Source: Aestuariirhabdus haliotis
GTDB lineage: Bacteria > Pseudomonadota > Gammaproteobacteria > Pseudomonadales > Aestuariirhabdaceae
Reading direction: 5' to 3'
Assembly: GCF_023509475.1 (NCBI RefSeq)
Contig: NZ_JAKSDZ010000029.1
Coordinates: forward strand, 1-38,713
Length of the DNA stretch: 38,713 nucleotides
Shown: piece by piece, positions 7,640 through 14,689 of the stretch
How the letters are laid out: every line of letters begins with the position of its first letter
Position numbering within the stretch: the stretch's first letter is position 1
The notes under the pieces: model-generated
Seen by the model: only the letters and a program-made list of their open reading frames with translations
Database searches by the model: none
Told to the model about the DNA's origin: nothing
Translations under genes and position numbers: made by a program

Positions 7640-8259
7640 CCGGAGCCTCGCTGGTTCAGCATCTCATAGAATTTTTTCAGGTTACTACCACCAGGGCCCC
7701 TGCCCTGATTCCAGTAAGAGATAATGTCATCTGGAGTGTAACCAAAACTGACACCCGACTGATTAGCAAAATAGGTTGCATTAAGAATGGCAGCGACAGC
7801 GTGAGCACCAAGCCGCTCCCGATCTTCATTACCTCGCATCTGCATAACTTCCAGCATGCTGGGATTATTGCGAAAATAGCCGTTGCGGAAGGCAAAAACG
7901 TCATTAAATCGTGTGCCTCCGACAACCTTTAGATTCGGCGTAGCGCCGCGGCTATTAGGAGACCAGGCATCACCTTGAATCTCCCCTGGAGTATAGGGCT
8001 CGGGCCAATCCATCAAGTGGGTTTTCCAGAAACCAGGCGTCAAGCCGGCACAGACTTCCGGGCCCCCTGGGGCCGAGAGGTTGCCAGACATCATGCCCGA
8101 TACCGTACATTGATTACCCAAAACAGGTCGGCTGACAGCGGTCAGAATGAAAGGTGTCGCACCTATCAAGGATTTCTGTAAAAACCCACGACGCGACGCC
8201 CCTTTATCAACATTCGATTGTGTTGATAATTGCTTGCGGTTATTAGATCTCGATTCCAT
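7636..8259 (-). CDS. Tat-exported TPGFWKxH-domain protein, first gene of the HPr-rel-A cassette
   Basis: A 207-residue protein with a clear twin-arginine leader: SRRGFLQKS near residues 22-30, hydrophobic LIGATPFILTAV, and probable cleavage near VLG-NQ (about 48). The mature part has cysteines in QCTVSG and VCAG, then TPGFWKTH (74-81), a motif of an uncharacterised secreted-domain family. Further on, GAHAVAAILNA and GYTPDDIISYW match that domain's typical C-terminal half. No catalytic triad or metal site is evident. The chain ends in NQRGSG. Start: ATG at 8259 or GTG at 8265; GGA lies 10 nt before the ATG and 4 nt before the GTG, so both are possible. Being first in a tightly coupled operon, it may be the protein that the downstream enzymes modify, or a partner of their product (inference). 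Confidence 0.83.
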   Translation of the reverse strand: MESRSNNRKQLSTQSNVDKGASRRGFLQKSLIGATPFILTAVSRPVLGNQCTVSGMMSGNLSAPGGPEVCAGLTPGFWKTHLMDWPEPYTPGEIQGDAWSPNSRGATPNLKVVGGTRFNDVFAFRNGYFRNNPSMLEVMQMRGNEDRERLGAHAVAAILNATYFANQSGVSFGYTPDDIISYWNQGRGPGGSNLKKFYEMLNQRGSG

Positions 8260-8266
8260 GATCACT

Positions 8267-8295
8267 TTTTCCGTTTTCTACGGGAAACTGCCCCG
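8267..8295 (-). promoter_or_regulatory. Possible RBS-occluding leader hairpins of the cassette
   Basis: On the minus-strand transcript two mutually exclusive stems can form before the first start codon. One is CGGG-GCAGTTT-CCCG (8295 to 8281). The other pairs UUUCCCGU with ACGGAAAA across a 5-nt loop (8287 to 8267), with one mismatch, and covers the presumed GGA ribosome site. This is suggestive of translational control but unproven. Confidence 0.3.
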
Positions 8296-8459
8296 CTACC
8301 TACAGGCAATGCAATAAACGCTCCAAAAACCAAGGCTTCCCTTATATCAATAAGTTAGGAAAGCCTACGCTCTCTTGAATCTGAAAAGTGTAAAATTCGT
8401 TGACAAAATAGCCTGGCGAACCACAAATATCACTGAGCCGCATCAGTGTGGTACAGCTT

Positions 8460-9311
8460 TTACTGTCTCGCAAGTGGTCGTGAAGGATCGACAATCCACT
8501 CACTCCAGGAACCCAGATATAATTTACCCAGGGGCAGGCCGGCCAGTTCCATAGCGAGCAAGTTATGACAAGCCGTCACCCCGGAACCGCAATAACAAAC
8601 CACCGCTCTCGGCTCCGATTCAAAGGGCAAAAATCGCTGTTTCAAACTCTCCATCGACTTGAATCGACCATCTTCTCGAAGGTTTCCCTCAAAAGGGTAA
8701 TTCAGAGCACCCGGGATATGACCCGCCACCGGATCGATCGGCTCCTGCTCACCTCTGAATCTTATCGCGGCCCTGGCATCGACCAAGCATAACGACTGGC
8801 TGTGAAGTGACGACTCGACATCATTGGTTGTCATCAACATATCGAAATCGGGCCGTGGCTCAAAATCACCAGGGACATCGGGCTCAGAGAGCTCGTTACT
8901 AATCTCGCCTCCGATGGTAAGCCAGGCTTGATAACCACCATTAAGAACGGCTACAGATTCAAGACCCAGAAAGCGAAGCAGCCACCACAGTCTGGCGGCC
9001 ATGGCACCATTGTTGTCGTCATAGACAACAACCCGGGAGTTATTATTCAGGCCACAATGGCGTAAAAAATCGCTGAGTGTCAGCACGTCCGGCAAGGGAT
9101 GCCGCCCGGTTTTTCCTTTTATCACCGGCGCCGACAATTGAGTCTCCAAATCGGCAAACCAGGCGCGCGGAATGTGCCCGGCGTTGTAGGAGCAAAGACC
9201 GTAGTCGTCGTCCCCAAGGCGGGCTCGACAATCAAACAGAACCAGCTGTGGATCTGAGAGCAGCTTCTGCAAATCATATGCTTCGATAAGTCCCTTTCGA
9301 TACGTCACCAT
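8460..9311 (-). CDS. sseA: 3-mercaptopyruvate sulfurtransferase (two rhodanese domains)
   Basis: A 283-residue cytoplasmic protein with the two-domain rhodanese layout. An inactive N-terminal domain (about 8-125) has FDCRARLGD, GHIPRAWF and VVYDDNNGAMAARLWW. The catalytic domain (about 150-275) has LVDARAAIRFRGEQEPIDP, GHIPGALN and the loop CGSGVTA around residue 240. CGSGVTAC is the form typical of mercaptopyruvate rather than thiosulfate transferases (CRKGVT). It should move sulfur from 3-mercaptopyruvate to thiols or cyanide. The length is normal for the family. A GGAGG lies about 12 nt before the ATG. It is the second sulfurtransferase gene of the window, but about 5 kb from the periplasmic triple rhodanese and not in its operon. 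Confidence 0.9.
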   Translation of the reverse strand: MVTYRKGLIEAYDLQKLLSDPQLVLFDCRARLGDDDYGLCSYNAGHIPRAWFADLETQLSAPVIKGKTGRHPLPDVLTLSDFLRHCGLNNNSRVVVYDDNNGAMAARLWWLLRFLGLESVAVLNGGYQAWLTIGGEISNELSEPDVPGDFEPRPDFDMLMTTNDVESSLHSQSLCLVDARAAIRFRGEQEPIDPVAGHIPGALNYPFEGNLREDGRFKSMESLKQRFLPFESEPRAVVCYCGSGVTACHNLLAMELAGLPLGKLYLGSWSEWIVDPSRPLARQ

Positions 9312-9446
9312 ATTGCTTTCTTTCCTCCATTAAGCCGCAATGATTATCCGCCACCTTGTGATCTAACCAGCAGAATCCATACTGGGCTTTGTTTAGTCTG
9401 AGAGCGTTTACTCTAAAAATGAACAGCTGAACTGACTTGATACCAC

Positions 9447-9455
9447 TGTTATAGT
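9447..9455 (+). promoter_or_regulatory. Extended -10 promoter element for the alpha/beta hydrolase gene
   Basis: TGTTATAGT gives an extended -10 (TG-N-TATAGT). No good -35 is seen. Transcription would begin about 30 nt before the hydrolase ATG. Confidence 0.35.
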
Positions 9456-9494
9456 TAATCGAAATAAATACACTAAACAAGCATATTTTTATTT

Positions 9495-10373
9495 ATGAGC
9501 AACCTGACCGAACTTACCATCACAACGGCAGACGGTGTTGGAAATAGACTGACTCTCTACCGCAACCCGGAGAATGTCAAAGCACCGATCATTCTTTGCA
9601 TGCCAGCAATGGGGGTGCGTGCGGATTATTATCAGGCTCTGGCACAAGCCCTTTGCGATAGCGGTTTAAACGCGGCAACCGCCGACTTGCGAGGTATTGG
9701 CGCCAGTTCGGTAAGGGCTTCCCGCAGAGTTAATTTTGGCTATGGCGAGATGCTACAACAGGAATGGCCGGCAATGCTAAACAGCCTGCGAGAGATATTT
9801 CCTGAAAACCCTGTTTATCTACTAGGGCACAGCCTGGGGGGACAGCTCAACACACTGTTCTTGGCCGACAATGCTGACCAAGTCGACGGTATGATCTTGA
9901 TAGCAGCCTGCAATATTCACTTCAAAGGCTTTCACCGCCCCCTACGCACACTACTGGCGACCCAATTTCTGTTTCTTGTTAGTCAGGTCATGGGCTATTT
10001 ACCCGGCAAACAGCTCGGCTTTGGTGGCCGCGAGGCAAGACAGCTGATTAAGGAATGGGCCCATTGTGCCCGTACGGGGCACTATAAACTGAAGTCCCAT
10101 GACGACACATTGGAAGAAAAACTTGCCGAGGTAAGGTTACCGGTGATGGCCATATCCTTCGAAGAGGACTGGATGGCGCCCAGGCAAGCGGTTATAAAGC
10201 TCTATGACAAGCTCGCGACCGCGGACATCACCCACCAGCACTTGGATGGCAAAGCGTTAGGCATCGAACGCCTCAACCATTTTAACTGGGCCAAGGAGCC
10301 GGCTCACTTGGTGCAACGCATTCGGGCCTGGCTGGAGCATCAATCAGGAGTCGTTCTTCCCGATCGCAGCTAA
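9495..10373 (+). CDS. Alpha/beta hydrolase (COG4757-like)
   Basis: A 292-residue soluble hydrolase of unknown substrate. The nucleophile elbow GHSLGG is at about 112-117 with Ser114. The oxyanion region is in MPAMGVRADYY near 36-46, and LRGIGASS is the usual strand-4 turn of this family. The acid is probably Asp in FEEDWMAP (about 226-233) and the base His in LNHFNW near 265. There is no signal peptide. It begins without a visible Shine-Dalgarno. Its 3' end overlaps the convergent M48 protease gene by 30 bp. Esterase or lipase-like activity is inferred from fold only. Confidence 0.85.
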   Translation: MSNLTELTITTADGVGNRLTLYRNPENVKAPIILCMPAMGVRADYYQALAQALCDSGLNAATADLRGIGASSVRASRRVNFGYGEMLQQEWPAMLNSLREIFPENPVYLLGHSLGGQLNTLFLADNADQVDGMILIAACNIHFKGFHRPLRTLLATQFLFLVSQVMGYLPGKQLGFGGREARQLIKEWAHCARTGHYKLKSHDDTLEEKLAEVRLPVMAISFEEDWMAPRQAVIKLYDKLATADITHQHLDGKALGIERLNHFNWAKEPAHLVQRIRAWLEHQSGVVLPDRS

Positions 10374-12251
10374 CATCGGTAACGGGCAACCCAGCACCTC
10401 AGCAATCGTACGCAGTACCTGCAACTCCGTCACTAACACCCGATTATCGGCGACCACAATGCCTTTGCAAGCTTCCAGAAAGCGTTTTTTTGCCTGAGGC
10501 TGAAGAGCAACCAAAGCAAAAAGCGCCGAGGTTACCGCTGCAGGTTTCAAACGCTCTGGAGGAATCAATCCTGCATCCTTCACTCCAACGATACGATAGG
10601 CCAACGAACAACTGGCGGCAGACTCTTTCACCGGCAAACGCCCGGCAAAAGCGAGCCAGGAAAACAGTAGCCTCAGATTACGCAGCTGGGGTTGTAACTG
10701 TTTCGCACCTTTGGGCAACGATTTCACTCGCAGTTGATGCTGCACCAATGCCTGTAAAGCCCACTCAAAATGGGATAACTTTCCGTCGGCTGCCACCAAC
10801 TGTTGTACACAATGAATCAGCTGGCTGCGCAGATCAGATGGTTGGCGCTTGAGTATTGGCAGGCAAAGGTTCAGCAGTGTCAGACGCTGCAGTGATGGCA
10901 ACGCATCCAGCGGTTTAGCCAGCGAGCATATCCTTGAAAAACGCGGCTCTGACCATTGGTTTTTGAGCACGGACAACTGTTTCTGGCGCACCTCACCATC
11001 GGTGCTTAACAGCAAACCTGAGACGATCGCCAAAGCTCCGTTCGGCTGATGAGCATGAAGCTGTAACTCTGGTTCAATACCCTGCAGCAAATTCCGAGCG
11101 CTACTCCGCTCGGCCTGTCCAGCATTACCCACCTGCTCCAATGAAATACGTTCGGCGGAGATGCTATCAATATCAGCCAAACCGCTTACCGCGGAGGGTA
11201 CAGCCGCCGAGACCGACCGGGTGTCGAATGCGCTCACCTCGCCCACCCCTTCCAGGAAATCACCTCGCCATTGCGGTTCAAGGCGCAATATCCGTTGCGG
11301 CAAGGGAGGATGGGTGGCAAACAGACCACCTACCCAGCTACTAACCGCCCTGGAGAACATCATATGCCCCACATCGGCCGCCATCGGTGTTGCTAACTCG
11401 GAGCCTGACGGGTATCCACCGATACGCTTCAAGGCACCGGCCAGGCCACGGGTATTGCGTGTGTACTGAACAGCACTGGCATCCGCTAAAAACTCGCGCT
11501 GGCGAGACACGCCGGAGCGGATCAGACTGGCAAAAAACACACCGCTATAACCAATCACCAACAGTCCAATTCCGACCAGCGACACAGCTCCAGAACCCTT
11601 GCTGTTGGAGCTATAACGTTGCCCACGCAAGACATTCATGCCAAGACTGGAGATCATGGTGATACCGTACAACACCCCCATCAGCCTCAGATTAAGACGA
11701 CTGTCGCCGTGCACCAAATGGCTGAATTCATGGGCCACCACACCCTCGAGCTCATCTCGATCCAGACGTTCAACACAGCCTCGGGTAAAACCCAAGGCAG
11801 CATCATCCAGCGATAAACCAACGGCAAACGCATTGATAGCCGGTTCATCATCAAGAATATAAACATCGGGTACCGGTGTACCACTGGCGATCGCCGTCTC
11901 CTCAACAAGGTTACGCAACACTTGCTCGCGCAGAGTAGCCGGTGTCTCTGCCACGGAACGCCCTCCCATCGACTGCATCAAGGCTCCGGCCCCTTTACTG
12001 AGCCGGAACAGTTTGATCAATGAGCCCAGTAGAACAATACCGCCGATACTGACTAAACAGCCGAAAAATAGCTTGGGTGTCAGATAAAAGGTGAACGGAT
12101 ATGTCAGATGCGTCGCCTGCTGGGAATACCAGAGCAAGCCAGCCATCATCAAAAAGGCAATCAACACCAGGGCCAGCACCGCAGCGCCCATCATCAGGAT
12201 CAACCATAGGCTTTTGCGTCGCGCATCGTCCTGCGCCTTAAAAAAATCCAC
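10344..12251 (-). CDS. M48-family membrane zinc metalloprotease
   Basis: A 635-residue inner-membrane protease. Two N-terminal membrane helices (about 14-42 and 60-82) precede the HtpX-like catalytic domain, with zinc motif HEFSH at 174-178 and third ligand Glu253 in REFLAD. Additional hydrophobic stretches lie at about 190-205 and 223-245. Residues about 380-635, not part of a minimal HtpX, form an alpha-helical extension with VAADGKLSHFEWAL, which resembles a TerB-like module. M48 proteases next to LemA are a recurrent pair and likely act in envelope quality control. The start is GTG at 12251 with AAGGA 9 nt upstream. It is the last gene of a three-gene operon, 44 bp behind lemA. Confidence 0.9.
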   Translation of the reverse strand: MDFFKAQDDARRKSLWLILMMGAAVLALVLIAFLMMAGLLWYSQQATHLTYPFTFYLTPKLFFGCLVSIGGIVLLGSLIKLFRLSKGAGALMQSMGGRSVAETPATLREQVLRNLVEETAIASGTPVPDVYILDDEPAINAFAVGLSLDDAALGFTRGCVERLDRDELEGVVAHEFSHLVHGDSRLNLRLMGVLYGITMISSLGMNVLRGQRYSSNSKGSGAVSLVGIGLLVIGYSGVFFASLIRSGVSRQREFLADASAVQYTRNTRGLAGALKRIGGYPSGSELATPMAADVGHMMFSRAVSSWVGGLFATHPPLPQRILRLEPQWRGDFLEGVGEVSAFDTRSVSAAVPSAVSGLADIDSISAERISLEQVGNAGQAERSSARNLLQGIEPELQLHAHQPNGALAIVSGLLLSTDGEVRQKQLSVLKNQWSEPRFSRICSLAKPLDALPSLQRLTLLNLCLPILKRQPSDLRSQLIHCVQQLVAADGKLSHFEWALQALVQHQLRVKSLPKGAKQLQPQLRNLRLLFSWLAFAGRLPVKESAASCSLAYRIVGVKDAGLIPPERLKPAAVTSALFALVALQPQAKKRFLEACKGIVVADNRVLVTELQVLRTIAEVLGCPLPMLAAIGKNDS

Positions 12252-12295
12252 GACAAACTATCCTTTGTAGACCAACTGCGATCAGGCGAGCGGGA

Positions 12296-12889
12296 TCAAA
12301 ACGACACGCTGGGAGCTTGCTTGATCTGCTCAGCGTCATCGAATTCCAGCAAAGTCGCATCCAGAGGGTGACCAAAGGCTCCGGCAAACACAACCTGCGG
12401 AAAGCTGGCGCGGAAAATGTTGTATCCGGTAACGGCATCATTGTAAAACTGGCGAGCCTTGGCGACTCGATTTTCGGTGCTTTGCAACTCTTCCATCAAG
12501 CGAAGCATCGTCTGGTCAGCTTTAAGATCGGGGTACTGCTCCATGGTGACATTCAGCCCCTGCAACGCTCCCAGTAGCGCACTTTCCGCTCCGGCTAGCT
12601 GCTTAACCGCCTTGCCATCAACTTTTCCGCCCATCGCCTGGAGCAAGTTTGCTGCGCTGTCTCTGGCCTTAATAACTTTTTCCAGAGTTTCACTTTCGTG
12701 TTTAAGGTAACCCTTGGCCGTATTGACCAGGTTGGGAATCAGGTCATGTCGGCGCTTGAGTTGCACTGAAATCTGGCCAAAGGCGTTCTCATAACGATTC
12801 TTTCGGCTTACCAAACCATTAAAGATGCTAACCACATAGAGAATCAGCGCCCCTACGACGGCCAGAAAAACCATAAAACCAATATCCAT
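12296..12889 (-). CDS. lemA: LemA family protein
   Basis: A 197-residue protein with one N-terminal membrane helix (about 4-24) and a long helical bundle outside. The family signature is evident: SRKNRYENAFGQISVQLKRR, then HDLIPNLVNTAKGYL, and near the end YNDAVTGYN and FP..VFAGAFG. LemA proteins have no known enzyme activity; neighbouring M48 proteases suggest that it is a partner or substrate adaptor. AGGGAG lies 8 nt before the ATG. It sits 15 bp behind the upstream small membrane protein gene and 44 bp before the protease gene. Confidence 0.94.
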   Translation of the reverse strand: MDIGFMVFLAVVGALILYVVSIFNGLVSRKNRYENAFGQISVQLKRRHDLIPNLVNTAKGYLKHESETLEKVIKARDSAANLLQAMGGKVDGKAVKQLAGAESALLGALQGLNVTMEQYPDLKADQTMLRLMEELQSTENRVAKARQFYNDAVTGYNIFRASFPQVVFAGAFGHPLDATLLEFDDAEQIKQAPSVSF

Positions 12890-12904
12890 ACTGCGAACTC
12901 CCTG

Positions 12905-13321
12905 TTACTGGCTGAGTGGACTGTCGACCACCTCTTCCTCATTGATAATTACTTTATCTTTCAACACCTCTTCAACATCGACACCGTCCACCATCACAGG
13001 CTCTCTCACGATAATGCGTATCGTTTCCTGACCAGTTACCGGTGTTGTCACCGTCGAACCTGACGTGCCCTGAGGCGAAGATATTGCTGTAGACTCCGGT
13101 TCTGTAAGGGGCGGAGCAGTGACCTCAGGTGACACCCCGGCCTGTTCCCCGGTGTTGTCCGCCGGTACCGAAGGCGTGAGCTGTTCAACTGGCACAGCCT
13201 GTTCGCTGGTATCAGCCGATCCATCATCCAGTTCAACGCCCGAAAACCACCAACTGACAAGAACGACCAAAATGATGATGGCAGCGACTATCGCTATCGC
13301 CATACGCGTCTCTCGGCTCAT
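12905..13321 (-). CDS. Single-pass membrane protein, first gene of the LemA-M48 operon
   Basis: A 138-residue protein not recognised as a known family. After a short basic N-terminus it has one hydrophobic helix (about 7-25, ending VSWWFSG). A low-complexity acidic, Pro/Ser/Thr-rich region (about 30-100) follows, then a short possibly folded end with IRIIVREPVMVDG and VIINEEEVV. It is likely anchored in the inner membrane with the tail in the periplasm. GGGAG lies 5 nt before the ATG. Because it sits 15 bp upstream of lemA it probably works with LemA and the M48 protease, but no function can be assigned. Confidence 0.8.
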   Translation of the reverse strand: MSRETRMAIAIVAAIIILVVLVSWWFSGVELDDGSADTSEQAVPVEQLTPSVPADNTGEQAGVSPEVTAPPLTEPESTAISSPQGTSGSTVTTPVTGQETIRIIVREPVMVDGVDVEEVLKDKVIINEEEVVDSPLSQ

Positions 13322-13436
13322 CCTGTCTCCCTGCGAATTATTCAGCCTCTATTAAAAGTGAAACAGCCGCTGGACGCCAGCGCCAAAGCATAAATTACTG
13401 CTAAGATGAGAAAGAATCAGCACAATCCAAAGCACC

Positions 13437-13838
13437 ATGCGCCCTTTCCACTACGCCTTTGAAAGCAACCCGGCTGCCAAGCTTTCGCCTGTCAGTTTTC
13501 CAAGCGACAAACATCTGCCCGAACCCCAACCAAAGCAGCTGCTTCTCTGCGTTCGGTGCCGACACATCATCAGTGATGCGGATGAGCTGTGCGCTATAGA
13601 GGGGTTCACAGAACATCTCCAAATCAACCCTGCCGGTATCAAGTTTTGCTTTCTAAGTCTGAAAAACGCCGACGGTTGCACTGTCAGCGGGCAAGCAACG
13701 AACGAGGCTAGCTGGTTTATCGGCTACCAATGGCAGTTTGCCCATTGCTCAGCTTGCCATGCTCATCTGGGCTGGTATTTTCTAGGCCGACAACCGACTT
13801 TCTTTGGTTTGATTAAAAACCGGCTGTTTCTGGAATAG
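13437..13838 (+). CDS. Bacterial cereblon-like CULT domain protein
   Basis: A 133-residue stand-alone CULT domain, the fold that binds thalidomide-type glutarimides in human cereblon. Zinc ligands are C38/C41 (CVRC) and C104/C107 (CSAC). The aromatic cage is W93, W99 and W113 with F115, in ASWFIGYQW and HLGWYF. From memory, the spacings (6, 14, 2) equal those of human W380, W386, W400 and F402, and the second zinc pair lies +5 and +8 after the middle Trp, as in cereblon. INPAGIKF matches the NP-G strand of the family. The histidine two residues before the first Trp in the human protein is Ala91 here. Bacterial members such as that of Magnetospirillum are known; their natural ligand is uncertain (uridine-like or cyclic imide degrons have been proposed). 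No clear ribosome site is visible. Confidence 0.92.
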   Translation: MRPFHYAFESNPAAKLSPVSFPSDKHLPEPQPKQLLLCVRCRHIISDADELCAIEGFTEHLQINPAGIKFCFLSLKNADGCTVSGQATNEASWFIGYQWQFAHCSACHAHLGWYFLGRQPTFFGLIKNRLFLE

Positions 13839-13960
13839 ACCGGCTTCAAGCGTCAGAAGACGTCTACCTCACGCACTAATCCTGCTGAAATCCAGGTAAG
13901 AGTGCGAGCCGAGTACTGATATACTTGCGCCCCGTAACAGGCAGAAGTAGCAGCGAAGAT

Positions 13961-14689
13961 ATGCAAATCATTTTTATTCTGGTGGAACCGGTGCTGGCCG
14001 AAAATGTTGGCGCAGCCGCCAGGGCCCTGAAAACCATGGGGTTTGACCAGTTGCGCCTGGTCAACAGCCAACGACACAGGGAAGACAAAGCCCGCTGGGT
14101 TGCCCATGGCTCTGGAGACATTCTGCAACAGGCACAGAGTTTCCCTGATCTGAAAAACGCTATCAACGACCTTGATCTGGTGATTGGGACAACCGCGAAA
14201 AAACGCCACCAACGTAACTATATTTATCCGCCCCAGGAGCTGAAACCCTTTATCACCAATAAATCTGACAATATTCGGGTGGGCATTCTGTTCGGACGAG
14301 AGGATCAGGGACTGGCAAACGATGAAATTTCAAGCTGTGACCTGTTAACCAGTATCCCCCTTGCCGCCAGCTACCCTTCACTCAATCTTGGTCAGGCCGT
14401 GATGTTATACGCCTGGGAACTGAGTCAGTTAAATCCGCGCGAGGCGATTAATCAGCAAGACACTGAAGAAAAGTCACAGCTGCGCGCTCTGCAGCAAAAG
14501 CTGAAAAGATTATTAGTTTCCATTGATATTAATGACACCTCGAAAGAAGCGCTTTGGATAGAAGAGCGACTTGGGGTTTTAGCCGAGCGCGACATTCACC
14601 TTATGCATACCCTGGTCAATAGCGTACAGCGCTCCCTATCCAATAAACAACCTACTCAATCTGATAATGACGAGACAGAAGCGCCTTAA
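13961..14689 (+). CDS. lasT: tRNA/rRNA methyltransferase, LasT/TrmJ type (SPOUT)
   Basis: A 242-residue SpoU-family RNA ribose methyltransferase. The N-terminal ILVEPVLAENVGAAARALK resembles LasT (YjtD) more than classical TrmJ. The three SPOUT motifs are visible: N-G-AAR near residues 15-21, LFGREDQGL (about 110-118) and SLNLGQAV (about 140-147), which together form the knotted S-adenosylmethionine site. HGSGD near 47 also fits LasT. The target nucleotide is not known for LasT. The start is ATG at 13961, with GAAG just upstream; a TTG at 13925 is less likely. The 3' end overlaps the convergent DUF294 gene by 38 bp. Confidence 0.87.
   Translation: MQIIFILVEPVLAENVGAAARALKTMGFDQLRLVNSQRHREDKARWVAHGSGDILQQAQSFPDLKNAINDLDLVIGTTAKKRHQRNYIYPPQELKPFITNKSDNIRVGILFGREDQGLANDEISSCDLLTSIPLAASYPSLNLGQAVMLYAWELSQLNPREAINQQDTEEKSQLRALQQKLKRLLVSIDINDTSKEALWIEERLGVLAERDIHLMHTLVNSVQRSLSNKQPTQSDNDETEAP

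Noticed and set aside
5395-8265. Lasso-peptide biosynthetic cluster
   Set aside because: PqqD-like, kinase and transferase genes fit, but no asparagine-synthetase-like cyclase, no transglutaminase-like protease and no short precursor peptide are present.
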